Source: G965205525 sp965205525 (GTDB taxonomy: Bacteria > Pseudomonadota > Gammaproteobacteria > JABABF01). Taken from it: a stretch of DNA of 64,000 nt. The notes below the pieces were generated by a model. It was not told the DNA's origin and made no database searches. It saw nothing but the letters and a program-made list of their open reading frames with translations. This document shows, in pieces, positions 36,401 to 42,078 of the stretch. Within the stretch, counting starts at the first letter, position 1. Each line of letters opens with the position of its first letter. The stretch is taken from positions 1,302,001-1,366,000 of the forward strand of contig OZ242171.1 of the NCBI GenBank assembly GCA_965205525.1. The letters are read 5' to 3'. The position numbers and the translations under genes were made by a program.

Positions 36401-39400
36401 ATCCTCTCCCAGCCCAGTAAAGGTCCATGGTTCTGTGCTAAGAACCCATCGGCCTGGCTGCAGAGCACCTTCTGTATCAGAAAGCAGGCTGGTTAAATTA
36501 ACGGTCAGGGTCGTCGTAACGGTAACGGTCATGGTCGTCACGCCGACGGCGGTCAGCACTATTGATGTGCTGCGCATCAGACTGAACTCCGGATTCTCCG
36601 CAGTGATGGTTATGCTTTCATCTCTATTAAGAGGGAAATTGGTTCTCACTAGGATTTCCACCGGAGGAGTGGAATATTGCTCCTCTACCCGCTCCAAACG
36701 CAGCGTCGCCTCCTCCACAGTTGCACTCGCAGTCGCCCCCGCTGCGTCCACCGTATCTGAAGATGGCTGTGCAGTAAAAAGCCATTCGCCTGGTGCCAGC
36801 AAAAGCCCCGAGAAAGTCACTAAGGAAGATTGGGTCGTCGGCCCCAGTGTGACCGACATTGAGGACACGGAAGAGGGCTGACCATCCACACGCGCCGCCT
36901 GCACCGTCACTGTCACCTCCGTATCCGGTGCAGTGTCCGCCCCCACATTGATCACCACATCATCAAGGGGCCCGTACCGGGGCTCTGATGGCATCAGGCG
37001 CAGCATCGGGTTCCCCACGGTCAAAGTCGCGCTCGCCTCTGTCACATCCACTGCATTTGAGGCTGACTGGGCGGTGAAACGCCAGTCGCCTAAAGACGGC
37101 AGCCCCCCCACGAAGATCACCGAAGTGTTTTGAGCCCCAGGCCCTAGCGTTATCGACACCGGGGAAACGGAGGAAGGCTGACCATCCACACGCGCCGCCT
37201 GCACCATGATTATCGCCTCTGCTGCGAGCTCCGCACTCGCTTCTGCATTGAGCGTCACATCGGTATTCGGCAGATACCGAGATGCCGCCGGGCGCAAGCT
37301 CAGCACGGGTGCCGTAACCGTCACAGTTGCCCTCGCCTCTGTCACATCCACTGCATTTGAGGCTGACTGGGCGGTGAAACGCCAGTCGCCTAAAGACGGC
37401 AGCCCCCCCACGAAGATCACCGAAGTGTTTTGAGCCCCAGGCCCTAGCGTTATCGGCACCGGGGAAACGGAGGAAGACTGACCATCCACACGCGCCGCCT
37501 GCACCATGATTATCGCCTCTGCTGCGAGTTCCGCACTCGCTTCTGCATTGAGCGTCACATCGGTATTCGGCAGATACCGAGATGCCGCCGGGCGCAAGCT
37601 CAGCACGGGTGCCGTAACCGTCACAGTTGCCCTCGCATTCTCCTCCCCCTGCACAGCATCAGCCGGATCAGCTGTCATCGTGAGAGTCCAAATTCCCGCT
37701 GCGGGCAGCGTCAAGCCCAGCTCGGCCTCGGTCGACTCTGCCTCCAAGGACACCGACACCGTCCCAGTCATCTCTCCCGCTGCGGTCGCGGTGATCTCAA
37801 GAGTGATCGCCCGGCCCGGCGCATTGTCCGCACGCACCAGCACCGGCACCGAAAGTCCCGCCGGCACCTCGGTGCTCACTGGCTCAAAACGCAGGGAAGG
37901 CACCACCCGTACCAAAAGCTCTGCCTGTGCCGCCGTTGCATCAAATATGCCCACTGGCAAAATCTCACTGACCCGGAACGTCCATGCCCCTGCAGACAGC
38001 AAATCTTCTTCAAAATTTGCCCGGACTTCCATAGCCAGCGGCTCCAGCACCGCCGTCCTGTGATACCGCGTATCCCCTTGACTCGCCGTAACCGTGATTG
38101 TCGCCGTAGATGCCGCTTGGAAAGCGGTTGCCACGAGAACCTGCACAGCACTTCCCACCTGCATCGCTGCCAGCGTCAAGGGGGCTGCATCCACGGATAT
38201 CGCAGTTTGCAGGTTATGGCTGACGGGGAATTCGGAGGTCACGCTCTCTATCCTTAAAAGCCAAGGCCCCGGCCCCAGAGCATTCCCATCCTCCGCCTGA
38301 AATACTGCATCGCCCGCCGAGCTCCCGCTTCTCAGCACCACCTGTGCCTGCCGCTCTGCCCGATACTGCCTGGCCAGCACCTCTACAGTTATATCACTTG
38401 GCAGGGGCAAATTGGCTGTCACTGTTGCCAAAACTGTACTCCCTGCCGACACTGAAGGGGGCACCGACAGCTCCAGCATGGGCGTAACTGCCGTTATCTC
38501 CAAGGGAGGCAGATTCAGAATACTGCTCGAACTTTCAAACAAGTAAGTGCCTGCCGCTGGCAGGCTAAACATTGCGCTGCCTGTCATTTGGCCAGACGGT
38601 ATAGTGAGCACCATGGAGAGGGCGCTAGCTGATTGATCGGGCACAGTTCGGAGCTGCACGGCAAAGTCATTTTGAAATGTTCTCTCTAAGCTCAGGGTAA
38701 GCTGGAACGGTGCGCCCACCCTTAACCTGATCTGTTCAGCGGACAGAGAGGCATTGACCGGCTGCGCCAGCACTTCTACCGATAGCTCTCCGCTGTCAAA
38801 GATATCCGGGGCTCCTGAAGCGGTCACAGTCCACAAGCCGGCAGCCAATGTGTCCGCTGGGAAAACTGCATTGACGGCTGTGTCTGCATCAGCACTCAAA
38901 GTTATAGGCATACCTTCTGCTGTCGTCAGGTCAGCCCGCACCGCCCTCGGGGTCACTGCTGCCGATATGCCTGGCACAATATCGGGCTCAATTAGGAAAG
39001 TCACCTCCTCTTCTGACAGAAATATGGAACGTGGGAGAAGCGTATCCTCATCTATCTGCAAGGACAGCCTGAGCACTGCTCTTCTAACGCGTATGGTCGT
39101 CATCATCGCATCTGCCGCCACATCATCCACACTCGCGCCCGCCATGATGGTGTAGGTGCCCTCGTCCAGAGTGCCGGCAGGGAAGCTCGCCAAAACAGCA
39201 GCGGGGGGCGACGTCCCATCACCGCGCAGCAGCATCACAAACAAAGAGTCGGAGGTGCTCCCGCTGTCTGCACTCACCGTAACCGTCACATCGCTGTCCA
39301 GCGCCCCAGTGGCCGATACCGAGATGTCCACATCGCTGTCCAGCGCAAAATCTTGCGCCGCCGGGTCCAGGGTCAGCTGCGGCAGGGGCGGCCTTATGCT

Positions 39401-41221
39401 CACTTCAATATCCGTATCATCCGCTGCTGTAACCAGGGGCAGACGGGGCACCGCCGAAAAGGTCCAGACCCCCTCCTCGGGGATACTCCCGAAAGTCACG
39501 CTAAGGGATGTCTGCCCGGTCGACAGCAGCCCCGTCTCTGCTATTGTGGCACTGCCCCTTCTCCCTCGCACGGTTACCATCACATCTTCCGGCAGCGAGG
39601 CGCTCGCGATTACCTTGATCTCCAAGCTTTCTGCCTCCCGCACCCGCCCCGACAGGTTTTCCAGGCGGACATCCGGACTATTAATCCGCACGGTCCCCCG
39701 CGCCGCCGACACATCTGCCGTGCTCGCCGATAAAGCGGCAAATGTCCACTCCCCCGGCCCCAGCGCACCCCCTGCAAACACCGCCTGTGCCGTAGCCTCC
39801 TGCGGCTCGAAGGTCGCCGGCGCGGTTACCACCCGGCTCCCCTGCCTGGCCTCCACCGTCACCGCAAGCGCCGCCATCGGCGCCGGGTCCGCATTCACTG
39901 TCACCCGAACCTCCTGTCCCGCCGGTACCCGGGGGATACCCTCCACCCGCCAGGCAGTGACAGGACCGCGAAAGCCGCTGATGAAAACCAGTCCGCCGGC
40001 CGGACTGGCGGTCACGCCGATCTGCAGCTGCGCACTAATGGCGGGGTTGCCATTCCGGTATGTGAATGCATTCTCATTATTGTCATATCGGTCCACAAAA
40101 GATAGTCCATCACCATCTTCATCAATACGAAAGAGAAACAGTGCGTTATTAAACAACCCTGCCGAAATCACCACTTCCGCCGTGGCTCCCACTGCGCCAG
40201 GGTCGCTTCCGAAGAAGGTGTCGTCAAAGGATCCAAGGGACATGATCGCACCCGTGTCACCCGCACGCCAGATGGAAAGTGGATCTACGGCAGATCCACT
40301 GATTTGTGAAGATACAAGCAGAAGGCCGGAGGGGCTCACAGCCACATAGCGGGGACGGCGGAGCCTTTGGTCATCTCTATGAGTCATCAGATGTGTGACA
40401 GTGGGAGTGCCTTCCTCAGCATTCACTCTCCAAACACTCAGACCGTCTCTTTCATCCAATATACCTCCACTCGCAAATGTCCCAACGAAGAGCAGGCTGC
40501 CATCCGGGCTCAGGGCAGCCCCCGCCGCTGCGGCCAGGCCCAGGCTGTTCTCGCCTGCAGTTGACTCATACACCTCCGTCTCCACCAAGGTGCCTGAAGA
40601 GTTATCCACACGCCACACGCTGAGGGCGCCTCGGTCGGCTGCGGCGCTCGTAACAAACAGCAGACTGCCGTCGGCGTTTGGCACAACATCAAAGACCCCG
40701 GCAATCCCTGTGATGGTGTTCTCGGCGGCATCCTGCCCTCCCTCCCTGTAGTCTGCCGTCATCGTCAGAGTGCCGGCCTCGCTATTCAGACGCCAGACGC
40801 TAAGCGCGTTATTGCTTGCGCCTGATGCAAATACGAACCGGCCATTCGGGCTCACCGCCAAGCCGCCTCCAGACAGCGAAGGGTGCTCATACATGGGCGG
40901 GTTCGCAGGTGTGAGGACAGCCCCGGCACTATCTATCTGCCAGACGAGCATACTTTCAAATGAAAGGCCAAACAGCCACCTGCCGTCAGGGCTGACAGCG
41001 AGCCCCTCTCCAACACCACTGCTTAGACTATATTCCCCTGATTGAACCAGCCGGAGCGGTTCCCCCGCCGGCACGCTCCCCCGCTCTGCTGCGAGGGTCA
41101 GCCGGGGGGGCTGCTCTGCACTGGCAGAGCCCGCCACGAACAGCAGAGAAAGCAGGAGCAATATTGTGCTAAATTTTGCGCCTTTCCAAGCGCTCAGATG
41201 CCAACAGGGAAGGTTTATCAT
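27479..41221 (-). CDS. Giant secreted beta-propeller / Ig-module array protein, copy 1 (4580 aa)
   Basis: One uninterrupted 4580-codon frame. A Sec signal peptide ends at Ala35 (GSASA-EQ). Residues about 60-430 form a seven-bladed propeller: strands such as LAVSPDGRWLFGL-LVWQID repeat seven times, as in YncE or lactonase-type propellers. About 40 modules of roughly 100 residues follow, each with V-TVTA strands and ending PGEWTFTA-like (I count 40 such G-x-W/Y/F landmarks or degenerate equivalents). The last about 120 residues hold a dockerin-like pair (NADDLTLILRYLRLC, and DITGNGPGDIRS) with two Cys, then the tail ARLRIIQRLLGRE. The protein is almost Cys-free. Role as adhesin or matrix protein is inference. 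No catalytic motif was found. Confidence 0.92.
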   Translation of the reverse strand: MINLPCWHLSAWKGAKFSTILLLLSLLFVAGSASAEQPPRLTLAAERGSVPAGEPLRLVQSGEYSLSSGVGEGLAVSPDGRWLFGLSFESMLVWQIDSAGAVLTPANPPMYEHPSLSGGGLAVSPNGRFVFASGASNNALSVWRLNSEAGTLTMTADYREGGQDAAENTITGIAGVFDVVPNADGSLLFVTSAAADRGALSVWRVDNSSGTLVETEVYESTAGENSLGLAAAAGAALSPDGSLLFVGTFASGGILDERDGLSVWRVNAEEGTPTVTHLMTHRDDQRLRRPRYVAVSPSGLLLVSSQISGSAVDPLSIWRAGDTGAIMSLGSFDDTFFGSDPGAVGATAEVVISAGLFNNALFLFRIDEDGDGLSFVDRYDNNENAFTYRNGNPAISAQLQIGVTASPAGGLVFISGFRGPVTAWRVEGIPRVPAGQEVRVTVNADPAPMAALAVTVEARQGSRVVTAPATFEPQEATAQAVFAGGALGPGEWTFAALSASTADVSAARGTVRINSPDVRLENLSGRVREAESLEIKVIASASLPEDVMVTVRGRRGSATIAETGLLSTGQTSLSVTFGSIPEEGVWTFSAVPRLPLVTAADDTDIEVSIRPPLPQLTLDPAAQDFALDSDVDISVSATGALDSDVTVTVSADSGSTSDSLFVMLLRGDGTSPPAAVLASFPAGTLDEGTYTIMAGASVDDVAADAMMTTIRVRRAVLRLSLQIDEDTLLPRSIFLSEEEVTFLIEPDIVPGISAAVTPRAVRADLTTAEGMPITLSADADTAVNAVFPADTLAAGLWTVTASGAPDIFDSGELSVEVLAQPVNASLSAEQIRLRVGAPFQLTLSLERTFQNDFAVQLRTVPDQSASALSMVLTIPSGQMTGSAMFSLPAAGTYLFESSSSILNLPPLEITAVTPMLELSVPPSVSAGSTVLATVTANLPLPSDITVEVLARQYRAERQAQVVLRSGSSAGDAVFQAEDGNALGPGPWLLRIESVTSEFPVSHNLQTAISVDAAPLTLAAMQVGSAVQVLVATAFQAASTATITVTASQGDTRYHRTAVLEPLAMEVRANFEEDLLSAGAWTFRVSEILPVGIFDATAAQAELLVRVVPSLRFEPVSTEVPAGLSVPVLVRADNAPGRAITLEITATAAGEMTGTVSVSLEAESTEAELGLTLPAAGIWTLTMTADPADAVQGEENARATVTVTAPVLSLRPAASRYLPNTDVTLNAEASAELAAEAIIMVQAARVDGQSSSVSPVPITLGPGAQNTSVIFVGGLPSLGDWRFTAQSASNAVDVTEARATVTVTAPVLSLRPAASRYLPNTDVTLNAEASAELAAEAIIMVQAARVDGQPSSVSPVSITLGPGAQNTSVIFVGGLPSLGDWRFTAQSASNAVDVTEASATLTVGNPMLRLMPSEPRYGPLDDVVINVGADTAPDTEVTVTVQAARVDGQPSSVSSMSVTLGPTTQSSLVTFSGLLLAPGEWLFTAQPSSDTVDAAGATASATVEEATLRLERVEEQYSTPPVEILVRTNFPLNRDESITITAENPEFSLMRSTSIVLTAVGVTTMTVTVTTTLTVNLTSLLSDTEGALQPGRWVLSTEPWTFTGLGEDQEVDPSPPITVFIGFPRLSLALPAGTTAATITSAGSTLGVTVFADFPPRVDAEVTVQAVRAISATATAFAYTATTAVAINAGEREWMALFGGDNALAPGQWIFTITEVQPSIATSSSSQELRRIIGPSSLSLSAAEFVLGQDVVISMNTDVSLRTELRITVTATLEGSLNPAISRSVVLQPDALSVELTFAADVLSAGRWSFQAQADPLFLVTDQGVQLPLVDVTTASLVLDLMPALVLEPPPPLVGAGQDVIIGVQASAPLSEAATVMLMAEQQFGGQTLRRMASAELAVSGTATTAVFTGINGLLSGTWTLTATVVPMTAAAAPPPAMVTVGIPRLRLLRLGPDSVAAGTAVRVRVTADAMPLSGEFRVTASRPDRPNVEIAGALAPPNLSAEVGFPALSPGEWFLTVAAELLSTGGAVDAVVVGPITLILAAERERVPASEPVALTLSGPVSPGTDVAVFVIGRRTDISPQQAIALGTTVTVTLSADAARLDFNYQLTPGQWAITAQPQNSEVASASEALNVVVQKPLLRLQPVRYEIEAGSPLRVRVISEVALSEALSVTVLARQHGEERTAEAVLESRSETADFYAEAEGEALFSAQDGNALGPGSWILRVVKTNPTDLVDSADARAAVTVSASLMELAAEQRGSMVEVRVSAEAMPTRPVTIMVTARRAPDLSEQYTRSALLEASALAVQVIFEPDLLSAGLWIFSVTELSPTGILDAASATAELQVLPFLRLLEPQGIPADGSAEVTVLASSLLERAADITVTALRGEREVAASVRMESGQSSATVQFDAGVLSAGEWLLSISVPPAAADSVQVSAESVTLVVAAPVVSFEPAMIQVPNGRPATVTVTSAGAPGQEVVLRITATAVDGATRAVTVSLAAEAMSAEGQLPLPSAGIWVLTMTADPDTAVQGEELARGTVEVTVPAVRPVIRLAWSRRVYLSDQTPTLRITVTNADLGVPADLTLTPVPHPNSPAAVPLPPAENFPIEIGAGESVEWPRPGLPTGLLRFMATLNPDVATLVPAVLDLRVRDAGARIPVDLSVVPPEVFQGEAVMVRAAIPEITGVGLDLRLSVTAPNGEQTPLEILIPEGATSTLINYVLDLPGRFVFHVPGDEGVTEAITVSAFATVPELSLSVPAGPQEPVPAGSTVGVVVSATRSPPADLSVAVQATRITTDVFMEVTRAVTVMMSAEEEEVTALFGGENVLSPGRWSFAIAAIMPEGMAAASTGQVQLTVGASALSLSAMSEAVPQALPVRIDINTEVALEELVEIEVRATRQGGLEPVMVLVRTILLQPDALSAELVFAADVLALGRWRFEVIEFTPRFLLSPEEPLLDITAASLELDLRATLTLEPPSAAVEMGQDVAIGVRSSRALSEDVTVILMAERLFNGTTLGRTVTADLAAASMATTAVFSGSNALLPGFWTLTARLMPATAAIAPSPAAVTVQAPRLRLERLGPPLVAVDTPVAVRVTANAMPEVDGFSVTARQPGRPDVVLEGMLGEDLSAQLEFPSLSSGEWFLAATAEVPGALLDGSAIDIVTVEPIALSLVPRQSAVQATEQAVLVLNSARPLGVDVDVLVTAERVQISGITRQVTRMVSIDGDEVSTEIVYSPGELTPGEWIFSVQASTATRMVADLSATTTLRVNAALLSIAAAQARFAATGSVALGMTATARPGQDVRVTARATFNSQTVSSALAVFAAEQTTAEAAFSVGELFPGDWTFIVSSTDPSGLLDGTAAVATATVVMPVLSLELTQFNFLVTEPAEIPVSLNIAPGIPLLVTVVATQSGANTVTADLRLGAAEREGIVIFPVGSLTAGEWTLVSNAPFVVASSSTVVQLLETAIPATALEIEGTDSVQAGEAVTLAVTLAEAVPVSLSLQVIARDPDGETRTPVDILVATGQTSGSASYTLESRPGIWQFSLLTQGSISVSGDGLATSATVVPPVLSLQTGASPVPLGTTVEVTLRVSALTYLELAVQVQARMTVPAAMTRTVSVVLGPTSPSVSVEFAGENMLSRGEWVISIMDASPSTAVRLSAAGVTVEVGASLLSLAPVSRDVVVVVGSPVEIEVLSTAPPGGAVGVTVTARQPNRESEELTVMLGASERSVLAVFAGEQRLLTGEWSFAITAVTPPLAADFSDQAVSITVNPPVLTLLPPALPAEPGSEVEVGIGASVPPGEDVVLRVIATRMVGQRLLTREAEAMLGASAQSASAVFRAGENGLLPGIWTLTATANLPLPVSVQTATVNVLIPQITLDILGNSPRVQAGTRVELEVTASAAPAVPIAVTVRGTQSEREDQLALPVMLQAGTLTQVAEFPSLPPGEWSFSVTAVDIDPPGELMPTDGPAPVVTVNAITLVLETDAVVPFSSAAIVRVRASEGVAPDVELNVAVTANPLSGEALPQSITLSLTANSTSAFGEFPARTLAPGFWEISGAVEEGLESVAFVAAPGPTLRVEPALALSAEQAGSRVNVLIAAEAPPHTAVTATVLATFASDSSRTETVSVTLNEGEAEAVFSAAAGNALDLGLWIFTVVATPAEVVSVETARAELTVLPALSLRLAGADRVPAGSEVQVEVGVTHALPSDIEVLVTARQERLESVTRAVSLQNGLTAATENAIFEAGALAPGSWTFTAETTPVGLVNARGVQADVLVGMPLVFLDVLGSSVISPTGTIIVELSIVPAQDSVVSVVLSLESADGRSASAPASRMLLLQPGEPTRTEVSATELGVGFWRFRTEGPDDLDYSNAEALVLVTTQRISVSLSVAPQQDVFPGDQVILSATAGFEGELGVELVLEISVTDPRGRTLDAPLTIVIPALNIGSVSFVPYAEEGTWMLTVTGGDAEIGDSAPLEVRGLSSLDFSEPPNEVNADDLTLILRYLRLCPGGDTQPAGCSAQNFEGLDLTAGLADSSFRLSDLAGLRLPDITGNGPGDIRSIVLLLAALQAVGEDLLIPITDTAEGMQARAARLRIIQRLLGRE
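31455..38490. repeat. Two tandem blocks of 11-12 modules inside giant gene 1
   Basis: Block A (about 38490 down to 34815) and block B (about 34815 down to 31455) carry matching modules in the same order. Pairs recognised by landmarks are GPWLLRIE/GSWILRVV, GAWTFRVSEI/GLWIFSVTEL, GIWTLTMTADP/GIWVLTMTADP, then FGGDNALAPGQW/FGGENVLSPGRW, LQPDALSVEL/LQPDALSAEL and the three modules after them. Divergence is high at DNA level, so the duplication is old. Edges are approximate. Confidence 0.7.
37021..37620. repeat. 300-bp perfect-frame tandem repeat (one module duplicated)
   Basis: Bases 37021-37320 and 37321-37620 are in register. They differ at three of the first 11 positions and at only three positions in the remaining 289. 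The unit is exactly 100 codons, one Ig-like module, so the reading frame is kept. It is the youngest internal change visible in giant gene 1. Confidence 0.95.
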
Positions 41222-41532
41222 GCTCTTGCGGTGAAAATCCTGTGGTTCGGGCAGTTTTTCATAATATTTTTATGGGCTAAATGGAAGCATTTCCGCTCCT
41301 CTGTCTACTCTGCCCTCTCAGCAACGGCAGGTAACTCTACTCATAACATAGAGACATAGAACAGTATAAAAGCCGCTTGGATCGTCACCCCTTACTATAA
41401 CAAAGTAAAGTGGAAAATCGGCAATTCTCTGTGTCAAGGGGCCAATCCCCTGCCTGCTCGGCAGACTCTGGAGCGGCCGGGGGCGGCGTCTGCCATACCC
41501 ATTATAAGCAGTGAAACCCTCCAATCACGGCA
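41222..41532. other. Duplicated 311-bp spacer upstream of giant gene 1
   Basis: Noncoding. It is almost identical to 53347-53649 plus flank. On the minus strand it holds TATAAT (41501-41506), a stem-loop GGCAGAC...GTCTGCC (41460-41494) with an inner GCCG/CGGC helix, a TATACT (41363-41368) about 140 bases before the start codon, and a weak ribosome site. Either box could drive the giant gene. The stem-loop could instead terminate coaX transcription, though no T-run follows. Confidence 0.6.
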
Positions 41533-42078
41533 CTAAATGGCACAAACCATCCAGCAGCCTTCTTTCACCACCACGCTGTCCCCCTTCTCTAAGCAGGGCA
41601 GGAGCATAGGCGCATCGCCGCCGGTGAGATACAAAGGCGCGCCCTTCTCTGGCAGATGATTTCGCGCCCGCTCTACTATGCCCGCCAGCATCAGAAGGGC
41701 GCCAGACCGTGCCGCCGGCCCGGTAGCACAGCCCGGCCGAGTCCCTTCCGGCACAGATGGCGCAGCCCGCACACCCGCAGTGTCGGCATCCAAGGCAGCC
41801 AGAAGGGCCTGGTAGCCGGGGCCGATATATCCCCCTAGGTGGCGGCCATCGGCGGCCACCAGATCCACAGTAAGAGCACTGCCACAGTCGGCCACAGCAA
41901 AAGCCCCTTTGCTGTGCTGCCAGGCAGCGATCATCGCCAGCCAGCGGTCTACGCCGAGCTGTGCCGGCTCGTCATAGGCGTTGCGAAGGGCGCCAAACCG
42001 AGGGGCGGTGCGCGCCACCCGGGGAGACTGCCCCCACAGGGTGCTGCTCCATTGGGCAATTTGCTGCTCCCGCTCCAC
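41533..42078 (-). pseudogene. Truncated, frameshifted copy of coaX
   Basis: The sequence repeats the intact coaX at 53650-54208. It lacks the first about 65 codons, including the phosphate-binding DCGNSR motif, and begins at a GTG (Val66 of coaX) that directly follows the TAA of giant gene 2. A four-base deletion near the 3' end (CCAA missing after CCAGCA on the plus strand, near 41553) shifts the last codons from GLVLDGLCHLVP to CWMVCAI. It cannot encode an active kinase. It is a by-product of the 3-kb duplication. Confidence 0.92.

Noticed and set aside
37021..37620. CRISPR-like array
   Set aside because: The repeats are 300 bp, in frame and without spacers; they are protein modules. No CRISPR array was seen anywhere in the window.
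27479..41221. Non-ribosomal peptide or polyketide synthase, or RTX toxin, as explanation for the size
   Set aside because: There are no carrier, condensation or ketosynthase motifs and no GGxGxD nonapeptide arrays. The whole length is beta-sandwich modules and propellers.
41533..42078. Second functional pantothenate kinase
   Set aside because: It lacks the N-terminal nucleotide-binding motif and is frameshifted at the end; it is a duplication remnant.
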